Assembly (NCBI GenBank): GCA_015662065.1
Contig: DQUX01000354.1
Coordinates: forward strand, 1 to 5,608
Length of the DNA: 5,608 bases
Source of the DNA: Anaerolineales bacterium
GTDB lineage: Bacteria; Chloroflexota; Anaerolineae; B4-G1; DUEL01
Direction: 5' to 3'
Shown: positions 1-5,580 of the stretch, one piece after another
Position numbering within the stretch: the first letter of the stretch is position 1
Layout: each line of letters begins with the position of its first letter
The notes under the pieces: model-generated
What the model was told of the DNA's origin: nothing
The model's input: only the letters and a program-made list of their open reading frames with translations
The model's database searches: none
Program-made: the position numbers and the translations under genes

Positions 1-1327
1 CCGGCGCGCGCACCACCGAGAAGCCGGGACGCTCCCGGTGGACCTCCCGGCCCACCATCTCCACCCTCGCCAGCGCCTCCACGTAGCTCTGGATGAAGCG
101 GAGGTTCTGCACCGGCGTCGTGATCTCGCCGTTCTCGATCAGGAAGGTCCCATCCCGTGTCATGCCGGTGATGACCGCTTCGCGGGGATGGACCACGCGG
201 GTATAATGGAAGCGGGTCACGTAGAGCCCCCGGTCGGTGGATGCGATCATCTCCTCCACCGTGTGCTCCCCGGCCCCCATCGCCGGGTGCAGGGAGAGCG
301 GACCGTAGGTGCTGGCGTTGAGCCAGGGGGAGAAGGGGTTAACGACCGGCAAGGCGTGACCTGTGGGAGTCTTACCGGCCTTTCCTGCCCAGCGCCGGTC
401 GTAGACCGCATCCCCCACCACTCCCTCCCGCACGATCTCGACCCGCCGGCGGGGCGTGCCCTCGAAGTCGAAGGGGAGGGGCCAGCCGGCGGGGTCCCGC
501 CCATCGTCCCAGATGGAGACCAGGGGGGACATCAGCCGTCGGCCCTGCCGGCCGGTCATCCAGCTCCGCCCTTCCCCCACCATCATTCCCCCGGCCATAT
601 AGGCCAGGAACGAGACGATGTCCCCGACGGCGTGGGGCTCCAGCACCACCGGGTAGACCCCCGGCTCCAGGGGCTGAGGGTTGCGTCCTCGCAGCGCCCG
701 CCGGATCGCTTCCCGGCCCAGCCCCACCACGTCCACCTCCTCTACCTTCCAGGAGGCCCCGGCGGCGTAACCGGCGCTATCGTCGGTCATCACCACCGTG
801 GTCAGGTCGGCGATAGTGGCGGGGTGGTAAGCGAAGAGGCCGAGGCTGTTGACGACGGCGAACTCATGAACGGCGGTGCGGAAAGCCCCGGAGGCGCTGA
901 CCCCCGCCTCCTCGGCCCGCCGGCAGACCTGGCCCACGTCCCGCGCCCGGTCGGCGGGGGCATAGGCAGCGGTTCGCTCGTCGAAGGCGGCCACCGGGTC
1001 CACCGCCATCGGTTCCGGGAGGCCCGGATAATCGGGGTCCTCGGGGCGCCCCCTGGGATCCCCCCCACAGGCGGCGGTCGCTGCCTCGGCCACCCGCTCC
1101 AGGCCCGCGTCGCTCAGGTCGTTGGTCGTCGCCACGCCGATGCACTTGCCCACCGCCGCCCGCACCACCACCACCGCATCCCTCTCGGCCACGTTCTGGT
1201 GGATCACGTTATTGGCAAACCGGGTGAGCCGTTCCTCCAGGCCGAAGAACACCACCTCCGTCTCGTCGGCCTCCGAAGCGGCGAACACCCGGTGCGCGAT
1301 CTCTCGGATGGCTCCATCGCCGATCAT
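1..1327 (-). CDS. tldE: TldE/PmbA-family peptidase subunit, C-terminus cut by window edge
   Basis: This is the non-catalytic partner of TldD. In the known family the two subunits form a heteromeric zinc protease that cleaves unfolded peptides in the cytoplasm, for example microcin B17 maturation and CcdA degradation in E. coli. The frame is open for 442 codons from ATG 1327 to the left edge, with no stop seen; given a usual length near 440-450, only the last few residues should be missing. The N-terminal domain covers about residues 1-190. The C-terminal barrel contains family-like stretches, notably LYVTRFHYTRVVHP (368-381) and DGTFLIENGEI near 392-402, followed by QNLRFIQSYVEAL. Where TldD has HExxxH, this protein has LEPHAVGD (229-236), so it lacks a metal site, as expected of TldE. 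The ATG lies 6 nt after a GGGAGGG ribosome site (1334-1340) and overlaps the upstream gene's stop as ATGA, implying translational coupling. Family assignment is confident. Confidence 0.93.
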   Translation of the reverse strand, partial: MIGDGAIREIAHRVFAASEADETEVVFFGLEERLTRFANNVIHQNVAERDAVVVVRAAVGKCIGVATTNDLSDAGLERVAEAATAACGGDPRGRPEDPDYPGLPEPMAVDPVAAFDERTAAYAPADRARDVGQVCRRAEEAGVSASGAFRTAVHEFAVVNSLGLFAYHPATIADLTTVVMTDDSAGYAAGASWKVEEVDVVGLGREAIRRALRGRNPQPLEPGVYPVVLEPHAVGDIVSFLAYMAGGMMVGEGRSWMTGRQGRRLMSPLVSIWDDGRDPAGWPLPFDFEGTPRRRVEIVREGVVGDAVYDRRWAGKAGKTPTGHALPVVNPFSPWLNASTYGPLSLHPAMGAGEHTVEEMIASTDRGLYVTRFHYTRVVHPREAVITGMTRDGTFLIENGEITTPVQNLRFIQSYVEALARVEMVGREVHRERPGFSVVRAP

Positions 1328-1731
1328 TCAATTCCCTCCCAGTCCACAACTGCGTGTCGCTGCACGACCGTCAGCTCCCCGTCCTCCATCTCCAGGCCGA
1401 AGGCCGCCAGGTCCCACCAGCGCACCCGGCCGCTCACCTCCTCGCCGGTGCGGAGCCGTAAATGGGCCGCCTCGCCGCCATCCTGGGCTTGGTGCAGGTA
1501 GGCGCTGAGGGCCTTGCGGTACCTCTCCCGGTGGAACTGGAGCTTCTCCAGGGGAACGCCGTAGCAGGCGGCCAGCCGGGCCAGGACCTCGTCGTCCTCC
1601 CCCACCCGGCGGTACCGCTTCTCCAGTTGCCAGAGGGTGCCGGGGGGGATGCCGGCTCCCTCCTCCACGGTCATATTGTCCGGGCCACCACGGAGGGCCC
1701 GCAGATAGCGCAGCTCGTCCGCCAGGCTCAT
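1324..1731 (-). CDS. XRE-type HTH protein with C-terminal Hfq/Sm-like domain (135 aa)
   Basis: I do not recognise this as a named gene. Residues about 3-64 look like an XRE/Cro helix-turn-helix: an initial helix with LRYLRALRGG, a recognition region around VEEGAGIPPGTLWQLE, and a closing ARLAACYGVPLEKL typical of the fifth helix. Residues about 69-132 resemble Hfq: an amphipathic helix (RERYRKALSAYL), then LRLRTGEEVSGRVRWWD, matching Hfq's strand 1 and 2 with the invariant turn glycine and the Asp before strand 3, and finally VVQRHAVVDW in the place of Hfq's VYKHAISTV. That pattern is the Sm1/Sm2 signature of Hfq-family RNA chaperones. The ATG at 1731 follows a GGGAGGTG ribosome site and overlaps the stop of the 238-residue gene as ATGA; its own stop overlaps the tldE start in the same way. 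Inferred role: a nucleic-acid-binding regulator, possibly for both DNA and RNA. The CDS is secure; the Hfq assignment is by eye. Confidence 0.85.
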   Translation of the reverse strand: MSLADELRYLRALRGGPDNMTVEEGAGIPPGTLWQLEKRYRRVGEDDEVLARLAACYGVPLEKLQFHRERYRKALSAYLHQAQDGGEAAHLRLRTGEEVSGRVRWWDLAAFGLEMEDGELTVVQRHAVVDWEGIE

Positions 1732-2444
1732 CCCCCACCTCCCGTCCGGCGGTAGTAGGCGATGGCCAGCTTGTTCAGAGTCAGTTCGGAGCCGTCGGCC
1801 TGCTGGATCGTGATGGTGTAGGGACCATAGCCGACCGGCGTTCCCTCATACCGCTCGCCGTTGAATAGGGTGAAAGCGAACCTGCTGCCTGCCGCCTTCA
1901 CCCCGTCCAGGTACTCCATCTCGAACCGGTCCACCCCCTCCGGCAGGCAGGCCCACCGCCGGTCGATGGGCTGCTTGGGGGGACGCTCCTCGACGATGCG
2001 CTGCATGAAGTGGCGGTTCCACTTCCGCGCCTCCGCCACCGTCAATTGGTCCAGGGGCTTGCCGACCTGCTCCTCCAGGGCAGCCCGGTCCAGCCCGAAG
2101 CGGGCGGCCAGCCCCAGCATGTGGGTGATCTGGGTATCCCGGGCGGGGGGCGACGGCCGAGGCTTTCGCTTCTCCTTGGGCTTCTCCTTGGGCCTGGGCT
2201 TGCGGGGCGGGGCCTTCTCGGCCTGGGGGGGCAGCTTATCCCGACGGGGGGGCGGAGAAGAGCGAAGGTTGATATCCCACTCTCCCAAGAGGGCGCGGGC
2301 CAGCCGTCGTAGTTCGCCGGGCGGGATAGCCTTCTCGCCAGACTCATACTCCCGGATCGCATCGGCCGAGACCCCGCTTCTGGAGGCCAACTGGGCCACG
2401 CTCATTCCCTTTCGCTTGCGGATCTTCCAGAGGTCCTCAGGCAT
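1728..2444 (-). CDS. XRE-type HTH protein with basic linker and C-terminal Hfq/Sm-like domain (238 aa)
   Basis: Not a gene I can name. It has four parts. Residues 3-56 are a clear XRE helix-turn-helix (IRKRKGMSVAQLASRSGVS, then AIREYESGEKAIPP). Residues about 62-102 are a proline-, lysine- and arginine-rich linker, surely disordered, partly built from a PKEK duplication. Residues about 104-152 form a helical segment (ITHMLGLAARFGLDR, then GKPLDQLTVAEARKW) reminiscent of small helical modules in phage proteins that bind nucleic acid; that likeness is weak. Residues about 173-233 look Hfq-like: a helix beginning DRFEMEYLDGV, then FAFTLFNGERYEG with the conserved turn glycine, YTITIQQADG, and LNKLAIAYYRR where Hfq has YKHAISTV. 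The ATG at 2444 has GGAGG 8 nt upstream (2453-2457). The stop overlaps the next gene's start. It is a paralogue or architectural cousin of its downstream neighbour. The CDS is secure; its function is inferred to be gene regulation. Confidence 0.85.
   Translation of the reverse strand: MPEDLWKIRKRKGMSVAQLASRSGVSADAIREYESGEKAIPPGELRRLARALLGEWDINLRSSPPPRRDKLPPQAEKAPPRKPRPKEKPKEKRKPRPSPPARDTQITHMLGLAARFGLDRAALEEQVGKPLDQLTVAEARKWNRHFMQRIVEERPPKQPIDRRWACLPEGVDRFEMEYLDGVKAAGSRFAFTLFNGERYEGTPVGYGPYTITIQQADGSELTLNKLAIAYYRRTGGGG
2169..2192. repeat. Exact 12-bp tandem duplication inside the linker of the 238-aa protein
   Basis: The 12-mer CTTCTCCTTGGG occurs twice in a row (2169-2180 and 2181-2192). 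It is in frame and on the minus strand encodes the repeated PKEK segment of the basic linker. This suggests the linker length changes by slippage without disrupting the folded domains. Confidence 0.9.
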
Positions 2445-2473
2445 ACCTTATTCCTCCACCTATCACGCAACCA

Positions 2474-2525
2474 CGGAGTACAGAATACGGAGCATGTCGT
2501 TGTGTATTGCGTATTACGTATTGCG
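2474..2525. repeat. Degenerate heptameric tandem repeat between tldD and the HTH genes
   Basis: Read on the plus strand, the spacer divides into consecutive 7-mers: CGGAGTA, CAGAATA, CGGAGCA, TGTCGTT, GTGTATT, GCGTATT, ACGTATT and a partial GCG. The last three full units differ only at their first two positions. The array overlaps the 3' end of tldD and supplies its final Asn-Thr codons and TAA stop (2514-2516). Similar short heptamers are common in intergenic regions of some Chloroflexota and cyanobacteria (recalled, not searched). No terminator-like hairpin is obvious, so transcription could read through from tldD into the downstream genes. Confidence 0.75.
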
Positions 2526-3986
2526 CACCCCCACCTGCACGTTTCGGAACCGGGCCGGGGCGGCGCCGTGGCCGGTGTGGGCCACCTGGGCGGGCTGCCC
2601 CTTGCCGCAGTTAGGGGTCCCCCAGACCCGCCAGTGGTCACCGTCGCAGATGGCATCGCAGGAGCCCCAGAACCGGGGGGTGATCCCCGTGTAGATCCCA
2701 TTCTTCAGAAGGCGGCCCATCCGGCCGTTCTTGATCTCGTAGGCGATCTCGGTGCCGAACTGGAAGTTAAGCCGTTTATCGTCGATGGACCAGGAGCGGT
2801 TGGTTTCCATATAAACGCCCTCATCGGTGTCGGCGATCAGGTCCTCGAAAGTCCACTCCCCCGGTTCCAGGTTGATGTTGGTCATCCGGATCAAGGGGAT
2901 ACGGTCCCAGCCGGAGGCCCGCATCGCCCCGCCGGAGCGGGCCTCGGCGGGGTCCTCTCCCCGGAGCCTGGCCAGTTGGACCGCCGTCTCGCGGGAGGTG
3001 AGGTAGCCGACGAAGAGGCCGGCCCGGACCAGGGGGACCCGCTGGGCCGGCACACCCTCGTCGTCGTAGCCGAAGGTGCCCAGGCCGCCGGGGATGGTGG
3101 CGTCGGCGGTGAGGTTGACGATGGGGGAGCCGTAGCGGAATACGCCCAGCTTCTCGGGGGTGAGGAAACTGGTGCCGGCGTAGGCCGCCTCGCTGCCGAA
3201 CACCCGGTCCAGCTCCGTGGGGTGACCGCAGGATTCGTGTATATGGAGGGCCAGTTGGGTGGGGCCGAGGATGAGGGTGGTCACCTGAGCCGGGCAGGGG
3301 TCGGCGGTGAGGAGGGCCACTGCCTCGGAACCGATCCGCTCCCCGTTCCCCGGCAGGTCCATCGCCAGCACCACCTCCCACCCACCGGTCCGCTGGTCGC
3401 GGGCGAAGGAGTTGGGGTAGGAACGTTGCTGGATCTCCCCGTCCCCCACCGCATAGGCGACGATCCCCCCGCCAGTCTCGACGATCTCCTGCTCGATGAA
3501 GGCGCCCTCGGTGCTGGCGAAGGTCTTGCTCTCCCGCCAGGCGACCACGGACCCCTGGGCGACGCGGACCCCCCGGACCCGCCGTATGGCCTCGTCGGCG
3601 GCCAGGAGGAGGGCCATCTTTTCCTCCATAGGGACGCTGAAGGGGTCGATCTCGAAGGGGGTGCGGTAGGTATCCCCGTGAGCCTGGGGCGGGCCGATAT
3701 CGACCGGCTCCCTCCCGACGGCACTGCTGGCGCGGGCGATCTGGACCGCCTCCGCCGCCACCCGCTCCACCTCCCGTCGGGTGAGGAGGGAGCTGGCGGA
3801 GAAGCCCCAGGCCCCATCGGCGATCACCCGCACGCCGAAGCCCAGGGTCTCGGCGTCGGTCAGGCCGCTGACCGCCCCGTTGCGGACCGTCACCTGCTGG
3901 GTGCGGCGGTGGACGATGCGCACGTCGGCGTAGGTAGCGCCGCGGGCGCGGGCCGTGTCCAACGCCAGATAGGTCAACTCTTTCAA
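2514..3986 (-). CDS. tldD: TldD-family zinc metallopeptidase, catalytic subunit
   Basis: This is the catalytic half of the TldD/TldE protease, a cytoplasmic zinc enzyme that in the characterised family cleaves unstructured peptides fed into the heterodimer's inner cavity. The zinc motif HESCGH (HExxxH) lies at 3222-3239, about residues 250-255 with the start chosen here, followed by PTELDRVFGSEAAYAG. The C-terminal NCGKGQP contributes a cysteine in the position of the family's third metal ligand, and the protein ends with a VGV-type strand. The length of 490 residues is close to the roughly 480 usual for TldD. I prefer TTG 3986, because GGAGGTG sits 4 nt upstream and the protein then begins KELTYLALDTARARGA, as in relatives. 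An in-frame ATG at 4022 would add 12 residues but lies only a few bases past the predicted transcription start. It is the first gene of an operon that continues through the two HTH-Hfq-like genes to tldE. Confidence 0.95.
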   Translation of the reverse strand: MKELTYLALDTARARGATYADVRIVHRRTQQVTVRNGAVSGLTDAETLGFGVRVIADGAWGFSASSLLTRREVERVAAEAVQIARASSAVGREPVDIGPPQAHGDTYRTPFEIDPFSVPMEEKMALLLAADEAIRRVRGVRVAQGSVVAWRESKTFASTEGAFIEQEIVETGGGIVAYAVGDGEIQQRSYPNSFARDQRTGGWEVVLAMDLPGNGERIGSEAVALLTADPCPAQVTTLILGPTQLALHIHESCGHPTELDRVFGSEAAYAGTSFLTPEKLGVFRYGSPIVNLTADATIPGGLGTFGYDDEGVPAQRVPLVRAGLFVGYLTSRETAVQLARLRGEDPAEARSGGAMRASGWDRIPLIRMTNINLEPGEWTFEDLIADTDEGVYMETNRSWSIDDKRLNFQFGTEIAYEIKNGRMGRLLKNGIYTGITPRFWGSCDAICDGDHWRVWGTPNCGKGQPAQVAHTGHGAAPARFRNVQVGVRNT

Positions 3987-3990
3987 GATA

Positions 3991-3997
3991 CACCTCC
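3991..3997 (-). promoter_or_regulatory. Ribosome binding site that supports the TTG start of tldD
   Basis: On the minus strand GGAGGTG is followed by TATC and then TTG (3986-3984). This near-perfect Shine-Dalgarno at normal spacing favours TTG over the upstream in-frame ATG at 4022, whose own GGAGG is only 3 nt away and probably overlaps the transcription start. Confidence 0.7.
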
Positions 3998-4034
3998 GTT
4001 GTGGCTCGGGAACCCTCTGCATCGGCCTCCATAA

Positions 4035-4063
4035 AGTATACTCCGGTTGGCAGAAATTGCCAG
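4035..4063 (-). promoter_or_regulatory. Putative sigma-70-type promoter for the tldD operon
   Basis: On the minus strand a -10 box TATACT (4040-4035, five of six consensus bases) lies 17 bp from a -35-like CTGGCA (4063-4058, four of six). The predicted transcription start is near 4028, giving a leader of about 40 nt before TTG 3986. It is placed between the terminator of the upstream decayed operon and tldD, exactly where a promoter is expected. The -35 and spacer overlap the dyad at 4048-4062. Confidence 0.55.
4048..4062. promoter_or_regulatory. Inverted repeat overlapping the tldD promoter, possible operator
   Basis: TGGCA-N5-TGCCA is a perfect 5-bp dyad centred on 4055. It covers most of the -35 box and the upstream half of the spacer, the usual place for a repressor site. 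A helix-turn-helix protein from the same operon would be a natural ligand, but nothing in the sequence proves it, and a 5-bp dyad can arise by chance. Confidence 0.35.
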
Positions 4064-4101
4064 AGCAAGGCCCCGAAACACCCGGCGGGGGTACTGCCTC
4101 A

Positions 4102-4133
4102 GAGCAAAGCCCGGTCCTCGGGCGAGGCCGGGC
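4102..4133 (-). terminator. Hairpin terminator after the decayed ABC transporter operon
   Basis: An 11-bp GC-rich stem is formed by 4109-4120 and 4123-4133, with a single bulged base at 4115 and a tight loop. On the minus strand it is followed by TTTGCTCT, a weak U tract. It sits 25 nt past the permease stop at 4158 and upstream of the tldD promoter, so it would insulate the tldD operon. The short U tract makes it an imperfect intrinsic terminator. Confidence 0.6.
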
Positions 4134-4157
4134 CTGATGACCACTACGCTCGGGCGC

Positions 4158-4421
4158 TCACGCGCGGATCTCGCGCCGCTGGAAGAGCACGTAGCCCAAG
4201 GCGAACAGCAGGATAGTCGCAGCGACCAGCCCGGTCATATGCGGCCAGATGAGCAACAGACTCTGGCGCAGCGGCAACGGCGTGCCCAGCACTGCACCCT
4301 GGAGTTGGATCGGCAGCACCAGCCCTAGAGAACGCACGGTTGGCTTAAGCACAGCCAACATCGCTTCTGCGTAGAGCGTGTTGGGCGAGAGACGGACCAG
4401 CGCCATCTCCAGTTGAAGCTG
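4158..4421 (-). pseudogene. ABC-2 type permease, C-terminal remnant
   Basis: Only the last 87 or so residues of a membrane permease remain. They read QLQLEMALVRLSPNTLYAEA, then a hydrophobic stretch, and finish with GLVAATILLFALGYVLFQRR and a short cytoplasmic end before TGA (4160-4158). SPNTLY followed by a last transmembrane helix and an RRE-like tail is typical of NosY-like ABC-2 permeases, which normally have about 250-400 residues and five or six helices. Everything upstream is gone: just before 4421 the DNA switches abruptly to ABC ATPase sequence in another frame. An in-frame ATG at 4406 could still give an 82-residue product, but one helix cannot make a transporter, so I call it a remnant. 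Confidence 0.8.
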
Positions 4422-4422
4422 C

Positions 4423-4836
4423 GTGGGAGGAGAGCAGGATGGTGATGCCGTCTGCCTTCAGGCGACAGATGATCTCCAGGAACTCCCGGGCGGCCTCCGG
4501 ATCGAGCCCCTGGGTAGGCTCATCCATAATGATGAGCTGCGGCTGCTTGAGCAGCACGTCGGCCACACCAAGCCGCTGGCGCATACCTCGGGAGAAGGTG
4601 GACACCCGCCGATCGGCGACCTCGGCCAGGCCCATCTGGGCCAGCGCCGTGTCGATGCGCCGGTAGGCCTCCTCCCGGGCCAGGCCGTTCAGCTTGGTGG
4701 TGTAGATCAGATTCTCGCGGGCGGTCAGCCCCTCGTAGAAGCCGAGCCGCTCAGGCAGATAGCCTACGCGCGCTTTGACGCTCAGAGGTTGACGGGACGG
4801 GTCGAAGCCTAACACCTGCACGCTGCCTGCCGTCGA
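4423..4836 (-). pseudogene. ABC transporter ATP-binding protein, internal fragment
   Basis: The reading frame starts abruptly at TAGSVQVLGFDP, the part that normally follows Walker A by about 25 residues, so the P-loop is missing. It retains the Q-loop region (VGYLPERLGFYEGLTARENL), the signature region FSRGMRQRLGVA, Walker B LIIMDEP with the D-loop GLDP, and the switch histidine in LLSSH (4425-4423). Straight after that histidine the sequence changes to the permease tail, and this frame runs on out of phase to a stop at 4345. About half of a usual 300-residue ATPase is gone, including the nucleotide-binding P-loop, so it cannot hydrolyse ATP. The upstream edge is joined in frame to a NEW3 domain. 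Originally it would have powered the neighbouring permease. Confidence 0.85.
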
Positions 4837-5533
4837 TTCGCCGGCACCAAGGGGGATGCTGGTGACATCCTCCTGCCCGCCCAGCTTGAAGCTGACCTGG
4901 AACCCCGGGGGCGCTTCCGCGATCAGGTTGACCGATAGGTCCTCATCCCCCTAGTTCCTCAGCGTGGCGTTGTAGCGGAAGGTCGTGTTCAGCGTGCCCC
5001 TCAGTATGGGCAACTCCACCTCGAACTCCAGGCGGGGGGGGAGCTTCCCCTTAAACCACCAGTTCCAGGGGAAGCTCGACCTTCTCCCCCTCGCCGCGGA
5101 CGATGACGGAGAAGTGATAGGTGCCGGGCTGGACATCCTCGGGCAGTTCGATTCTGAGGTCGACGGAGGTATCCCGGCCGGGCTCAATGTAGGCCGCTCG
5201 GATGACCTTGCCGCCCCCTTTGAAGGTGGCGGTCCACCCCTCGGGCAGGTCCCCCGTTGCCAAGCGCACGGTTTGTCCCACTGCCTCGGCGCGCAGGGTG
5301 AGCCCAAAGGTGACGTTCTCACCAATGGCCACTTCCTGGGCCGGATACCGGGTGAAGACGGTCAGGCTCTGCCCCTCATCTTGCGGCTGGGTCCCGCTTG
5401 TGGATTTGGTTAACCGCTGCCCCGCCGGTGGTGGACCCGCCGGCGGAGGTGCTTCACTCCACCTACGCGCCACCAGAGCGACTGCCTGGGAGCCAGTGTA
5501 TGTATCTAGCACCGCTTCGTTAGATCGGCACAA
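4837..5533 (-). pseudogene. NEW3-domain (alpha-galactosidase-associated-like) extracytoplasmic protein, decayed
   Basis: Two beta-sandwich domains of the NEW3 type can be read. Domain 1 is intact (about 5350-5056) and includes PAQEVAIGENVTFGLTLRAE, LPEGWTATF and PGTYHFSVIV. Domain 2 follows in a different frame (LEFEVELPILRGTLNTTFRY, then APPGFQVSFKLGGQE). An extra base in the AAA at 5053-5055 creates a TAA that ends frame one at 5051; removing it would restore ELVVKGKLPPRLEF. A second lesion, TAG at 4953-4951, interrupts domain 2. The frame then continues to GAGES, where it fuses to the ATPase fragment near 4831-4837. Proteins of this type are usually secreted and encoded next to an ABC ATPase and an ABC-2 permease, as here. 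No signal peptide is visible: the PPPAGPPPAG linker is preceded by unfamiliar sequence. The frame stays open to 5608; TTG 5533 is a nominal start only. Confidence 0.8.
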
Positions 5534-5550
5534 GAGACATATTAGAGTTG

Positions 5551-5579
5551 TTGCACAATAATCGATAAGGGTGTATACT
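5551..5579 (+). promoter_or_regulatory. Possible rightward promoter leading out of the window
   Basis: TTGCAC (5551-5556) and TATACT (5574-5579) are separated by exactly 17 bp in the AT-rich segment. The -10 matches five of six consensus bases and is identical to that of the tldD promoter; the -35 matches only its TTG. It would start a transcript near 5586 heading right, divergent from the NEW3 remnant. Confidence 0.3.
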
Positions 5580-5580
5580 A

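Noticed and set aside
38..1501. Long plus-strand open frame opposite tldE
   Set aside because: Its translation is rich in H, P, G and R with no domain, and the minus strand codes for a recognisable TldE over the same bases. It is an antisense shadow common in GC-rich DNA.
1324..2444. Toxin-antitoxin pair (two small coupled genes with HTH domains)
   Set aside because: Neither protein shows a toxin domain; both have the same HTH plus small-barrel design, which fits regulators better than a toxin and its antitoxin.
2474..2525. CRISPR-like array
   Set aside because: Units are 7 bases with no spacers; it is a simple tandem repeat.
3987..4022. ATG at 4022 as the start of tldD
   Set aside because: Its GGAGG is only 3 nt away and the predicted transcript begins next to it, while TTG 3986 has a well-spaced GGAGGTG and gives the usual family N-terminus. 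It remains possible.
2502..4034. Long plus-strand open frame opposite tldD
   Set aside because: The minus strand carries the complete zinc peptidase with HExxxH. The plus-strand translation is low-complexity G, P, D, with no family resemblance.
4345..4821. Functional short ABC ATPase starting at GTG 4821
   Set aside because: There is no Walker A, no ribosome site at a proper distance, and the C-terminus after the switch histidine is out-of-frame permease DNA.
5051..5055. Programmed frameshift in the NEW3 gene
   Set aside because: The site is only AAA/TTT with no slippery heptamer or downstream structure, and the same gene also has a TAG and a deletion, so decay is the simpler reading.
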